Numbered from the stretch's first letter, positions 53,565 through 63,190 are shown. The stretch: DNA of 64,000 nt from Methylotenera_A sp046598525 (GCA_046598525.1 JBKJIJ010000025.1:62001-126000); one strand, 5' to 3'. The notes: generated by a model from the sequence alone, not told the origin. Numbers and translations: made by a program.

Positions 53565-54355
53565 TTGCAAACACCACAAAACGCGTTCGTCTGTTTGGCG
53601 CTGAAATTGATTTATTATCAATGTCAGACACCGTTAAATTAATTAATACATGGCTACTCGATTCACAAAAAACGTGCCGCTTTGTTGTGACGCCAAACGT
53701 TGATCATATCGTCAAGTTTCAAACCGATAAAGGCTTGCAAGCCGCGTATCAACAGGCTTCATTAATTGTGACAGATGGAAAGCCTGTGGTCTGGGCCGCC
53801 AATTTATTAGGCGTTAACATTCCAGGCACAGTGCCTGGTAGCGATTTAGTACCCGCTATTTTTGAGTATGCGCAAAGCAATCAACAACCATTAACGGTGT
53901 TTTTGTTAGGCGCTATGCCCGGCGTTGCCGATCGCGCAAAAGAGGTGATTCATGCTACTTGGCCGATGGTGAAAGTTGTGGGCACCTTAAGCCCCGATTT
54001 TGGTTTTGATAAAAAACCAGCGGTTTCAAAAGCGATTTGTGAGCAAGTGAATGCCAGCAATGCGGATTTATTGGTGCTGGGTTTAGGTGCGCCAAAACAA
54101 GAGTTGTGGATTACCCAATATGCGTCAGAAATTTCAGTGAAAGTGGCTTTGTGCGTAGGGGCTACTATTGATTTTATGGCGGGTGAAAAATCACGCGCAC
54201 CGCTTTGGATGCAGAAAATTGGCCTAGAGTGGCTTCATCGCATGCTTTCAGAGCCTAAAAGATTAGCAAAACGCTATATTGTGGATGCGATTATTTTTCC
54301 GCAATTGATTTTTAAAGAGTGGTTGTTGCGCAGGCAATTGCCAGCTGACAGTTAA
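53561..54355 (+). CDS. WecG/TagA/CpsF family glycosyltransferase (GT26)
   Basis: 264 residues. The landmarks FVVTPNVDHIVKFQ, TDGKPVVWAANLLG, RVPGSDL-like TVPGSDLVP, and LGLGAPKQELWI are those of GT26, which includes WecG (ManNAcA transfer to lipid I) and TagA. The C-terminal RAPLWMQKIGLEWLHRMLSEP is conserved. It probably adds a HexNAc-type sugar to a lipid-linked intermediate. It is coupled to the acetyltransferase gene. Confidence 0.93.
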   Translation: MIANTTKRVRLFGAEIDLLSMSDTVKLINTWLLDSQKTCRFVVTPNVDHIVKFQTDKGLQAAYQQASLIVTDGKPVVWAANLLGVNIPGTVPGSDLVPAIFEYAQSNQQPLTVFLLGAMPGVADRAKEVIHATWPMVKVVGTLSPDFGFDKKPAVSKAICEQVNASNADLLVLGLGAPKQELWITQYASEISVKVALCVGATIDFMAGEKSRAPLWMQKIGLEWLHRMLSEPKRLAKRYIVDAIIFPQLIFKEWLLRRQLPADS

Positions 54356-54389
54356 GCTACGCCAGATTAAGCGACAAATTGATAAACAC

Positions 54390-55442
54390 ATGGGTGCATT
54401 AAATCTGACTAAGTTAATTAGTCTTTACCTTGCTTTATTTTGCGGCAGCCTTTGGGCAGGAAGCATGCCTAAATCAGCCACTATGCAGCCTGAACAAGTG
54501 GTGGTAGTGGTTAATAAGCAAGATGCGAACAGTGTAGCGGTGGGTAATTACTATTTAAACGCACGTAATATTCCCAAAAAAAACTTAATCATTGTGGATA
54601 TTCCGTTGAATACGGCCTCACTTTCTGCTGAACAATTTAAACCATTGCGAGAGCAGATCTACGATAATTTAGGCGATGAAATTCAGGTCATAGTTTTAGC
54701 GTGGACCAAGCCATTTGCAGTGAGTTGTAATTCAATCACTTCGGCTGTTACATTGGGTTTTGATGCTAAGCAGTGCGAAAATAGTTGCGGTGTTGGCACT
54801 AAAAATCCTTATTTCAACAGCCAATCGCGCAACCCGCAAAAAGATTTTAATATGCGCTTATCTATTTTATTACCCGCGGATTCGGTTGATTTGGCCAAAA
54901 GTATTATCGATAGAGGCGTTATTAGTACGTTTAACTTGAATCAGGCAACTGGTTATTTTTTAAAAACTAGTGATGTTCTTAGAAGTAAGCCAAGAGAAGG
55001 TTTTTTTCCTAAAGATTTAACCAAAATTGAAAGCAAAAAGCTTTTTTTACGCGTAATTAAAGCCGATAGTATTAAAGATAAAAAAGACATTATGTTTTAC
55101 TTTACCGGCATGGTTTCAGTGCCGCATTTAGAGACGCTAAATTTTATGCCAGGTGCCGTTGCTGATCACCTGACATCAGGCGGCGGGGTATTGCAAGACG
55201 GCGGCCAGATGTCTATTTTAAGATGGCTAGAGGCGGGCGCTACGGGCTCTTATGGCGCCGTGTCTGAGCCTTGCAATTATTGGCAAAAATTTCCTAATCC
55301 AGCGGTGATGGTATCGCATTATTTAGTGGGCGAAACACTGATTGAATCGTATTGGAAAAGTGTTTTATGGCCAGCGCAGGGACTGTTTATTGGTGAACCT
55401 TTGGCCGCGCCGTACTACATTCAACCAAACTTTAATGATTAA
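54390..55442 (+). CDS. TIGR03790 family protein, function unknown
   Basis: 350 residues. A signal peptide (ends LWAGS) is followed by a conserved stretch starting QVVVVVNKQDANSVAVGNYY, then VIVLAWTKPFAVSC, LPADSVDLAKSIIDRGV and, near the end, DGGQMSILRWLEAGATGSYG and PCNYWQKFPNP. These are the landmarks I associate with TIGR03790, a family of exported proteins without an assigned function. There are several cysteines, but I see no catalytic motif. It lies inside the eps cluster, after the GT26 gene, before the PrsT lipoprotein. Its role there is open. Confidence 0.8.
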   Translation: MGALNLTKLISLYLALFCGSLWAGSMPKSATMQPEQVVVVVNKQDANSVAVGNYYLNARNIPKKNLIIVDIPLNTASLSAEQFKPLREQIYDNLGDEIQVIVLAWTKPFAVSCNSITSAVTLGFDAKQCENSCGVGTKNPYFNSQSRNPQKDFNMRLSILLPADSVDLAKSIIDRGVISTFNLNQATGYFLKTSDVLRSKPREGFFPKDLTKIESKKLFLRVIKADSIKDKKDIMFYFTGMVSVPHLETLNFMPGAVADHLTSGGGVLQDGGQMSILRWLEAGATGSYGAVSEPCNYWQKFPNPAVMVSHYLVGETLIESYWKSVLWPAQGLFIGEPLAAPYYIQPNFND

Positions 55443-55671
55443 AATTTTAAGTAACTAAGTGAGAACGTTAGCAATTAGGCTTAAATATAGACGGCAATAC
55501 AATTAAACAAGGCTGATTCGCCACATAAACATAGCCCAAACGGGTGGCGGTGATTCGCAATACATTTTTTACTGATAAACTAGTTGAATAAAATTAATAT
55601 CCCATTAAACGTAAGGCATGCTTAATTAGCATGCCGTGCATTTAACAGAACAAATTGAAAAAGACACAAAG
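55443..55671. promoter_or_regulatory. Leader of the prsT-exosortase group with hairpins
   Basis: 229 bases without a gene. CGCCAC and GTGGCG near 55521-55548 are complementary. A perfect palindrome follows: GGCATGCT (55615-55622), TAATT, AGCATGCC (55628-55635), 36 bases before the prsT ATG. It could be an operator for this second half of the cluster. A promoter is likely here, but I could not pick out convincing -35/-10 boxes. Confidence 0.45.
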
Positions 55672-58053
55672 ATGAAAAGACCTCTAGCGCAATTATTGAT
55701 TACCTTATCCATGCTTTTATTGCTTGGTGGCTGCTCATCGCCTGAAGAAAAAGCCGAAAAGTTTTATCAAAAAGGCATGGCATTAATTGAAACAAATCCT
55801 GATAAAGCAAGGTTAGAGTTTCAAAACGCTCTGCAAATGAAAAAAGTGTTTCCTAAGGCGGTATATGCTTTAGGCTTAATTGCGGAGCGCAAAGGCGATT
55901 TTAAAGCGACCTACGCACTAATGAATGAAGTGCTTGAAAGAGAGCCCAATAATATTGATGCGCTGATTAAAACTGGCCAAATATTACTGGCGGCTGGCAA
56001 AATTGACCTTGCGCTAGAAAAAAGCAATAAAGCATTTGCCGTTGATAAAAATAATGTAGGCGCGCTTAATTTACGTGCCGCGATTCAGCTAAAATTAAAT
56101 GACCCAAAAGGTGCGGTTGAGTACGCTAATGCCGCATTAGCCAAAGACCCAAATAGCCAAGATGCTTATATTCTATTGGCCACAGAGCGTTTGACGGCTA
56201 ATGATAATGCGCAGGCATTGCAATTTTTAGATAAAGCCTTGACTAAAGATGGCAAAAACTTAGCGGTGCATGTGATCCGAATTAAAGTGTTGGATGATAT
56301 GAATAGGCCGCAAGAAGTAGAGCAGGCTTATAAAAATCTGATTGTAGCGTTCCCTGATAAAGCCATTGTCAAAAAAAGTTATGCGCAGTTTTTACTGAAA
56401 AATAATCGCCAAGCCGAAGCTGAAAAACAAATACGTGATATTGCGGCCATAACGCCAGAAATCTCAGCAAAGTTAGATGTGGTTCGATTTGTTATTGCCA
56501 CAAAGGGTGCCAAAGCGGGCAGACTGGAGCTAGAAAGCTATGTTAAAAAAGAGCCGGAAAACTATGATTTAGCCTTTGCATTGGTAAGTTTGTATCAAGT
56601 GCAAAAACAGCCGCAGTTAGAAGATAAACTTTTAAATCAAATTCAACAAAAAGCGGGCAAAACGGCTAATGGCTACAAGGCACAAAGCATGGTTGCTTAT
56701 AAGCTAATTCAAGCTGGCAAAAAAGATGAAGCAAGCAATATACTTAACGCGATTCTTGATGAAGACAAAACCAATGGCCAAGCGCTTACTTTAAGAGCAG
56801 GCTTGGCATTAGAAAATAAAAATTACGATGCGGCTATTCTAGATTTAAGAACCGTTACCCGCGACTCGCCAACTGCTTACAACGCCGTTTTAATGTTGGC
56901 CACCGCGCATGAAAAAGCAGGCTCACCAGAACTAGCTGAAGAGCAATATTTAAAAGCATTTGAATCCAGTAAATTTATGCCTAATTACGGCGTGCCATTT
57001 GCACAATTTTTAGTGCGTCGCAAACAGCCTGACCGTGCTGAAAAAGTATTTGAAGATATGCTACAAACAAACCCGAATAACGCGATGGTGTTGCGATCTT
57101 TAGCACAAGCTAAAATAGCCCGCGGCGATTATGCTGGTGCGCAAGTGCTGGCTGATAAAGCTAAAAAGTTAAATGAGAGTAATCCGTTATCGGATCAAAT
57201 TATGGGCGCAATTTCGGCCGAAAAAAATGACACAGAAGGTGCTTTGACGGCCTTTAAACGTGCGCATGATGCGGCTCCAAACGACTCACAGCCTATTGTT
57301 GCCATTGTTCAAACCTATATGCGCGCTGGTAAAGCCAAAGAAGCGATTGCTTTTATTGATACCGTTTTAAAAGACAATCCGGGTAATGTAGAAGCGCAAC
57401 TGATTAAAGGTCAAATATACTTGTCATCAGGCAATGCGCAAGATGCTCAGCAGATTTTCTCTACTGTTATTGAAAGTAGCCCAAAAAATGCAACGGCTTA
57501 CCAACAACTAGCGGCAGCGCAAGCGCGAGCTAATCAGGGTGCGGCGGCGAGTAAAACCATTTCAGATGGTCTAGTAGCCATTCCAAATGATCTTGGTTTA
57601 ATGTTAACGCAAGCGAGTTTGTATGAAGCTTCAAATCGTATTGAAGACGCCATTAAGGTCTATGAATCGATGGCAAAACAGCGTTCAGATGTTGAGGTGG
57701 TGAATAATAACTTAGCCAGTCTTCTATTGGATACCCGCACAGATCAAGCTACTATAGAGCGCGCTTATAACTTGGTTAAAGGGGCAAAAGATAGTCAAGT
57801 GCCGCAATTTTTAGATTCATATGGCTGGGCAAGTTACAAGGTCGGCAAATTTGATGATGCACAAACCGCATTGAAAAAAGCGGTTGATAAAATGCCTGAT
57901 GTAGCGGTATTTCATTACCATCTAGCAAAAGTTTATATTGCTAAAAGTGAGCCTGCTTTGGCCAAACAATCGTTGCAAAAAGCGATTAAGTTGGCTGAGA
58001 ATCAACAGTTTCCTCAAAAAGATGACGCAATTGCGTTACTTAAATCGTTATAG
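55672..58053 (+). CDS. prsT: PEP-CTERM system TPR-repeat lipoprotein PrsT
   Basis: About 793 residues from ATG 55672 (an in-frame GTG at 55636 is less likely, as the signal peptide begins at MKRPLAQLL). The lipobox is LLLGGC, then at least 15 TPR units to the C-terminus. It matches the TIGR02917 type that accompanies exosortases. TPR lipoproteins of this kind probably scaffold the export machinery in the periplasm, similar in style to PelB or PgaA. It is followed by the ATPase gene 23 bases later. Confidence 0.92.
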   Translation: MKRPLAQLLITLSMLLLLGGCSSPEEKAEKFYQKGMALIETNPDKARLEFQNALQMKKVFPKAVYALGLIAERKGDFKATYALMNEVLEREPNNIDALIKTGQILLAAGKIDLALEKSNKAFAVDKNNVGALNLRAAIQLKLNDPKGAVEYANAALAKDPNSQDAYILLATERLTANDNAQALQFLDKALTKDGKNLAVHVIRIKVLDDMNRPQEVEQAYKNLIVAFPDKAIVKKSYAQFLLKNNRQAEAEKQIRDIAAITPEISAKLDVVRFVIATKGAKAGRLELESYVKKEPENYDLAFALVSLYQVQKQPQLEDKLLNQIQQKAGKTANGYKAQSMVAYKLIQAGKKDEASNILNAILDEDKTNGQALTLRAGLALENKNYDAAILDLRTVTRDSPTAYNAVLMLATAHEKAGSPELAEEQYLKAFESSKFMPNYGVPFAQFLVRRKQPDRAEKVFEDMLQTNPNNAMVLRSLAQAKIARGDYAGAQVLADKAKKLNESNPLSDQIMGAISAEKNDTEGALTAFKRAHDAAPNDSQPIVAIVQTYMRAGKAKEAIAFIDTVLKDNPGNVEAQLIKGQIYLSSGNAQDAQQIFSTVIESSPKNATAYQQLAAAQARANQGAAASKTISDGLVAIPNDLGLMLTQASLYEASNRIEDAIKVYESMAKQRSDVEVVNNNLASLLLDTRTDQATIERAYNLVKGAKDSQVPQFLDSYGWASYKVGKFDDAQTALKKAVDKMPDVAVFHYHLAKVYIAKSEPALAKQSLQKAIKLAENQQFPQKDDAIALLKSL

Positions 58054-58076
58054 TTGTTTAGTCTGGATAATGTCAT

Positions 58077-58895
58077 ATGTATGAAGCGTTTTATGGTTTA
58101 AAAGAAAAACCTTTTTCAATTCAACCAGATCCAGAGTTTTTGTTTTTTAGCTTACGTCACAGTATGGCCTATGCCATGCTGGAATACGGCGTACAAAATC
58201 GCGCAGGATTTTCGGTTATTTGCGGTGAAATCGGCTGTGGCAAAACAACGCTTGTGCGTCATCTGCTCAATAACTTGGGTGATGAGCTTACGGTTGGTAT
58301 TGTTTATAACACGCATGAACATATTGATGATTTGCTGGGCTGGATTATGCTGTCGTTTGGTCAGCCGTACGAAGGCAAATCGAATCTGGCTTTATACGAT
58401 GCTTTTCAGCAATTTTTAATTAAATGCTATACCGATAATAAACGCGTGGTATTGATTGTGGATGAGGCACAAAACCTTAGCCCAGCTGCGTTAGAATCGT
58501 TGCGCATGCTATCCAATATTAATGCCGATAAAGACCAGTTACTGCAAATTATTTTGGTCGGCCAGCCGCAGCTAAGAGATTTATTGCGCAGACCCGATTT
58601 ACAGCAATTTTTCCAGCGCGTTTCGGTCGATTTCTTTATTCCACCCTTAGAATCTTTTGAGGCCGATAAATACATTCATCATCGTCTGCATATTGCTGGG
58701 CGTGATGCACCCTTGTTTACAGCTGCCGCCACACGCCTTATCGGTGAAGCCTCACGCGGTATTCCGCGCAGTATCAATATTTTGTGCGATACCGCACTGG
58801 TATATGGATACTCCACCAATGCCGATAAAATAGATGTGGGTTTGGTGAGAGAAGTGATTAAAGACAGAGCAGAATTTGGCGTTCTTGGCATTTAG
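58077..58895 (+). CDS. Exosortase-associated ATPase (ExeA-like AAA)
   Basis: 272 residues. Opens YEAFYGLKEKPFSIQPDPEF, the usual start of the GspA/ExeA-type AAA domain. Walker A GEIGCGKT (50-57), Walker B LIVDEAQ (D129-E130), sensor and arginine-finger regions (RGIPRSINILCDTAL). It fits TIGR03015, the putative secretion ATPase linked to PEP-CTERM/exosortase loci. The C-terminal peptidoglycan-binding part found in ExeA is absent, as is normal for this group. Confidence 0.94.
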   Translation: MYEAFYGLKEKPFSIQPDPEFLFFSLRHSMAYAMLEYGVQNRAGFSVICGEIGCGKTTLVRHLLNNLGDELTVGIVYNTHEHIDDLLGWIMLSFGQPYEGKSNLALYDAFQQFLIKCYTDNKRVVLIVDEAQNLSPAALESLRMLSNINADKDQLLQIILVGQPQLRDLLRRPDLQQFFQRVSVDFFIPPLESFEADKYIHHRLHIAGRDAPLFTAAATRLIGEASRGIPRSINILCDTALVYGYSTNADKIDVGLVREVIKDRAEFGVLGI

Positions 58896-58926
58896 AAATT
58901 AAGTAAAAATTAATCGGAGAAGAACG

Positions 58927-60480
58927 TTGGTAGCAATTACTAGTTGGGTCAAAAGCCATATCAGGGCGACTTTGTATGCCGTAATGGTCGTTTTTTTAAT
59001 AATTGTATTTCGCGATGCACTACATGAACAATTAATAAGAGTCACCAGTGAAGAGCGTTACTCGCATGCGCCATTGGTATTTTTCATGGCGCTTTATCTA
59101 ATTTGGATAAAGCGTTTTGAAATTAAGTCTAATAATAATGGTGCTTGGCTTGGTGTAATAATAGTTGTATTTGCAGGTGCCGCACTAATTATTGGTGAGC
59201 TAAGTGCAATTTTAACCATTGTGCAGTACAGCATGCTGTTGATGTGTTTTGGTTTGGCTTGGACCATGATTGGTCAGCAAATTAGAAAAATTCTGGTTCC
59301 GTTTCTACATCTGTTTTTAGTCATCCCTTTACCATTCATGTTTGATGTGATGTTGTCGGGCAAAATGCAATTGGTTTCCTCAAATTTGGGCGTCGCTATG
59401 AGCCGTTTTTTAGGAATGTCTGTTTTTCAGGATGGCAATGTAATTGATTTAGGTGTTTATAAGTTACAAGTAGTAGAGGCCTGTAGCGGCCTTAACTATA
59501 TGTACCCGTTAATGACAATTGGTCTGATGATGGGTTATATGTACATCGCGCCTTTCTACGCACGTACTATCTTATTCTTATCCAGTATTCCTATCAGCAT
59601 TGTGATGAACAGTATGCGTATTGCGATGGTGGCTGTATTAGTCAATCAATCTGGTATTGAGGCAGCTGAAGGCTTTATGCATTATTTTGAAGGATGGGTC
59701 ATTTTTCTTATTTGTATAGGCTTGTTATTGCTAGAAGCTAAAATATTGAATATTTTAGTTGGGATGAACAATAGAACTCTTGCCAAATCTTTTGATTATT
59801 TAGAAACTAAAAACAAAGTAGCTGATGTTGAAATCATCGCTAAAATAAAAAAAGCGCCAATCGTTATTGCGATTGTCATCGTATTGTTAGCTGCTTTTTC
59901 AACGTTGACTATTAAGCACAGGGATGAAATTATTCCTAAACGTGAAAACTTTAGCAGCTTTCCATTAGAAATAAATGGCTGGAAGGGGCGTACATATGAG
60001 TTTGAAAATGGTGAAAACAGTGTGCTTCAACTAAAAGATTATTTGCTGATTAACTACAATAAAGCCAATACTAATATCAATGTATATGCGGGTTATACAG
60101 AATCACAACGCGCAGCAGGTTCTGTTCCGCATTCGCCAAAGGCATGTATTCCAGGTGGTGGTTGGGAGATTACTGAGGCTAAGCTGCATGAAGTAGTATT
60201 AAATGACCAAAAAACCATTAAAGTGACGCGATTGTTAATCGCAAAAGGTGAATCAAAACAATTGGTCTACTATTGGTTTCATCAGCGCGGACGAGACTTA
60301 TCGAATGAGTTTACAATGAAATTTGCTTTGTTGTACGATGCAATTCAGATGAACAGAACGGACGGTGCCATGTTGCGTTTTACCGTGCCTGTATATAAAA
60401 CAGAGGCGGAATCGGATAGAGCATTAGCGGAGTTTATTCGTGAAACCTATCCACTTTTACCGCGATATATTCCAGATTAA
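58927..60480 (+). CDS. Exosortase fused to EpsI
   Basis: 517 residues from TTG 58927, after a GGAGAAG site. The exosortase half has about eight helices and the catalytic triad: Cys186 (VEACSGLNY), Arg231 (MNSMRIAMV) and His252 (GFMHYFEGW). It should cleave proteins with a C-terminal PEP-type sorting signal. From about residue 320 it continues into the EpsI domain (FPLEINGWKG, HSPKACIPGGGW, YYWFHQRGR). Separate epsH and epsI are usual; fusion occurs in some classes (for example the VPLPA-type XrtD), but the exact class is uncertain here. No substrate protein lies in this window. Confidence 0.92.
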   Translation: MVAITSWVKSHIRATLYAVMVVFLIIVFRDALHEQLIRVTSEERYSHAPLVFFMALYLIWIKRFEIKSNNNGAWLGVIIVVFAGAALIIGELSAILTIVQYSMLLMCFGLAWTMIGQQIRKILVPFLHLFLVIPLPFMFDVMLSGKMQLVSSNLGVAMSRFLGMSVFQDGNVIDLGVYKLQVVEACSGLNYMYPLMTIGLMMGYMYIAPFYARTILFLSSIPISIVMNSMRIAMVAVLVNQSGIEAAEGFMHYFEGWVIFLICIGLLLLEAKILNILVGMNNRTLAKSFDYLETKNKVADVEIIAKIKKAPIVIAIVIVLLAAFSTLTIKHRDEIIPKRENFSSFPLEINGWKGRTYEFENGENSVLQLKDYLLINYNKANTNINVYAGYTESQRAAGSVPHSPKACIPGGGWEITEAKLHEVVLNDQKTIKVTRLLIAKGESKQLVYYWFHQRGRDLSNEFTMKFALLYDAIQMNRTDGAMLRFTVPVYKTEAESDRALAEFIRETYPLLPRYIPD

Positions 60481-60490
60481 ATGGGTAATA

Positions 60491-60514
60491 CGCGGTAGAA
60501 TCTGTCCTACTGCG
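60491..60514. terminator. Candidate terminator between the exosortase gene and tRNA-Leu
   Basis: CGCGGTAG (60491-60498) pairs with CTACTGCG (60507-60514), with one G-U pair and an 8-base loop. The following ATTGTTT is a weak tail. It could serve the eps transcript, the tRNA, or both. Confidence 0.4.
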
Positions 60515-60545
60515 ATTGTTTAAAATAATTGTTAAAGTAATTATA

Positions 60546-60630
60546 TGGTGCCCGGAAGAGGACTCGAACCTCCACATCTTTCGATACAGGTATCTGAAAC
60601 CTGCGCGTCTACCAATTCCGCCATCTGGGC
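60546..60630 (-). tRNA. tRNA-Leu (anticodon CAG)
   Basis: On the minus strand the gene starts GCCCAGATGG at 60630 and ends with encoded CCA at 60546. The 85 bases fit a class II tRNA with a long variable arm. The anticodon stem CAGGT/ACCTG holds the loop TTCAGAT, giving anticodon CAG for CUG codons. The T-arm GAGGTTCGAGTCCTC and the acceptor stem are complete. It stands alone, between the eps region and rnr, on the opposite strand. No integrated element is visible next to it. Confidence 0.96.
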
Positions 60631-60698
60631 ATATTCATTTATGCATTAATTTCATTTATTGATGAATAATGCGCCGAATTTTATAGGAAGCCAATAAC

Positions 60699-63173
60699 TT
60701 GTCAATTAAAAAAAGTGACTCGACCAACAAAACTACCGCTAGTCAACGTGGTAGCGATCCGCACGCGCTACGTGAAGCGGCGCAATATGAAACGCCATTA
60801 CCTAGCCGTGAGCTGATTTTGCAAATTATGTCTGATCAAGGCATTCCGTTAAGTGTTGAGCAAATTTATACCTTGCTGGATATTGGTGAAGATGAGCGTG
60901 AAAATTTTAATCGACGCCTAAACGCCATGGAGCGTGAGGGTCAAATTATGCGTAACCGCAAAGGTGCGCTGTGTCTTGCCGAAAAAATTCATTTGATTGC
61001 GGGTACTGTGCAAGGCCACCCTGATGGTTTTGGCTTTTTAGTGCCCGACGATAAAACCAAGCATCCAGAAGATATGTTTTTAGGCCCGCGCGAGATGGCG
61101 CAAGTGATGCATGGCGATCGCGCCATGGTGCGTATGGCAGGCTTAGATAGAAAAGGTCGGCCAGAAGGTAAGGTTGTTGAAGTGTTGGAACGCAGCACCA
61201 AAACGCTGGTAGGGCGTATTGTGCGTGGCACAGGCGTTACTATTGTGGCGGCTGAAGACAAACGTATTAATCAGGATATTTTGATTCCGTATCACTTAGA
61301 TATGGGCGCAAAACCGGGTCAAGTGGTGATGGTGGAATTGACAGAGCAACCCAGTTCTCATGCGCATCCAATGGGCAAAGTGGTGCAAATTTTAGGTAAC
61401 TATGCCGATAGCGGTATGGAAATTGAAATTGCATTGCGCAAACACAAGTTGCCACATGAATTTTCGCCCGCCGCTATTAATCAAGCAGAACGCATTCCTA
61501 AATTAGTACAAGCGGATGATTACAAAGGCCGCATTGATTTACGCGAAATGCCTTTAATTACCATTGACGGTGAAACCGCGCGCGATTTTGATGATGCTGT
61601 CTATGCAGAGCCACTCAATGCAGAAAATCCAAACTTGGGCTGGCGTTTAGTGGTGGCTATTGCTGATGTGAGCTTTTATGTAAAACCGGATGATGCGCTT
61701 GATAAAGAAGCGTTTGAGCGCGGCAATTCAGTGTATTTTCCGCGCCGCGTGATTCCAATGTTGCCAGAGGCTTTGTCTAACGGATTATGTTCGTTAAATC
61801 CAGATGTTGAGCGCTTGTGCATGGTTTGTGATATGCAAGTAGATGCCGCTGGCATTGTACAAAAATACCAGTTTTATCCGTCTGTGATGCGTTCAAAAGC
61901 GCGCATGACATACACAAAAGTGGCGGATATGCTGCAAAATCCAGAAGGTGATACGGCCAAAGAATATAGCCATGTGATGCCGCATGCGCAAAACCTGTAT
62001 AGATTGTTTAAACTAATGTTAGCGCAGCGCGAAAAACGTGGCGCTATTGAGTTTGAATCAACCGAAACCATGATGATTTTTGATGACAATGGCAAAATCG
62101 AGCGCATTGTGCCAACAGGCCGCAACGACGCACACAAAATCATTGAAGAATGTATGTTAGCAGCCAATGTGTGCGCCGCCGATTTTCTGCACAAAAATGA
62201 ACATGCCGCTTTATACCGTATTCATGAAGGCCCAACGCCGGAAAAATTAGAAGCATTGCGCACCTTTATGGCGGAAGTGGGGTTTGGTGTAACCGGCGGA
62301 GATAAGCCACACGCCAAAGATTATGGCAAGCTGATGAATTTGATTAAGCAGCGCCCAGATGCACAGTTATTGCAAACGGTATTGTTAAGATCTATGCAGC
62401 AAGCGGTCTACAGCCCAGATAATGTCGGCCATTTTGGTTTAGCTTATGAAGCGTATGCTCATTTTACGTCGCCCATCCGCCGCTACCCCGATTTGCTGAT
62501 TCATCGCGCCATTAAAGCGGTTTTGAAAAACGAAAAATACAAAGCGCAGGATTGGAATGCGCTAGGCGTACATTGCTCGATGACAGAACGCCGCGCCGAT
62601 GACGCGACGCGCGATGTGACCAATTGGCTTAAATGTTATTACATGCAAGATAAAATTGGCGAAGTGTATGAAGGCACCGTGGCCGGCGTGACAAGTTTTG
62701 GCTTATTTGTGGCTTTAGACGGTGTTTATGTAGAAGGCTTGGTGCATGTGACTGAGCTAGGCAACGATTACTTTAACTATGATAAAGCGCGTCATGAAAT
62801 GTTAGGCGAACGCACTGGAGCCAGATATAGATTGGGTGATAGGCTAACCGTAAAAGTAGCGCGGGTGGATTTAGAAACCAGCAAAATAGACTTTACATTA
62901 GTGACTGGCGCTGGCAAAACCAGTAATCAATCCGCAAATGATGGCGAAGGGCAGAGCAAAGGTATTAATAAGCCTTTAAGTATTAATAAAGATAAAGCAT
63001 CTGCTGACTTTAAAATGATGAGCACGCGTGCGCTGGAAAATGCAAAGAAAGACCGTTCTGGCACTAAAAAAGTGGGTAAAGCACCGGCTAGATCTGGCGC
63101 TAAGCCTGCATCTAAAACATCTTCAAAGCCAGCATCAAAAAGCAGAAACACCAAAAATAAAGGTAAAAGATAG
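60699..63173 (+). CDS. rnr: Ribonuclease R
   Basis: An 824-residue 3'-5' exoribonuclease. Order: N-terminal winged helix (about 28-90), cold-shock domains (about 95-240), RNB catalytic domain with ITIDGETARDFDDAV (about 285-299), an S1 domain (about 645-730) and a Lys/Ser-rich tail. It degrades structured RNA. It begins at TTG 60699, eight bases after AGGAAG. The tail is long and basic, as in other RNase R proteins. Confidence 0.96.
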   Translation: MSIKKSDSTNKTTASQRGSDPHALREAAQYETPLPSRELILQIMSDQGIPLSVEQIYTLLDIGEDERENFNRRLNAMEREGQIMRNRKGALCLAEKIHLIAGTVQGHPDGFGFLVPDDKTKHPEDMFLGPREMAQVMHGDRAMVRMAGLDRKGRPEGKVVEVLERSTKTLVGRIVRGTGVTIVAAEDKRINQDILIPYHLDMGAKPGQVVMVELTEQPSSHAHPMGKVVQILGNYADSGMEIEIALRKHKLPHEFSPAAINQAERIPKLVQADDYKGRIDLREMPLITIDGETARDFDDAVYAEPLNAENPNLGWRLVVAIADVSFYVKPDDALDKEAFERGNSVYFPRRVIPMLPEALSNGLCSLNPDVERLCMVCDMQVDAAGIVQKYQFYPSVMRSKARMTYTKVADMLQNPEGDTAKEYSHVMPHAQNLYRLFKLMLAQREKRGAIEFESTETMMIFDDNGKIERIVPTGRNDAHKIIEECMLAANVCAADFLHKNEHAALYRIHEGPTPEKLEALRTFMAEVGFGVTGGDKPHAKDYGKLMNLIKQRPDAQLLQTVLLRSMQQAVYSPDNVGHFGLAYEAYAHFTSPIRRYPDLLIHRAIKAVLKNEKYKAQDWNALGVHCSMTERRADDATRDVTNWLKCYYMQDKIGEVYEGTVAGVTSFGLFVALDGVYVEGLVHVTELGNDYFNYDKARHEMLGERTGARYRLGDRLTVKVARVDLETSKIDFTLVTGAGKTSNQSANDGEGQSKGINKPLSINKDKASADFKMMSTRALENAKKDRSGTKKVGKAPARSGAKPASKTSSKPASKSRNTKNKGKR

Positions 63174-63190
63174 AGAATGAGAACAGTAAT

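Noticed and set aside
55530..55560. A sigma-54-like promoter (TGGC ... CGCAA) upstream of prsT.
   Set aside because: The GG and GC elements are nine bases apart in place of ten and the flanking bases fit poorly.
60546..60700. An integration site (attL/attR) at tRNA-Leu.
   Set aside because: No integrase gene and no repeat of the tRNA 3' end was seen in the neighbouring sequence.
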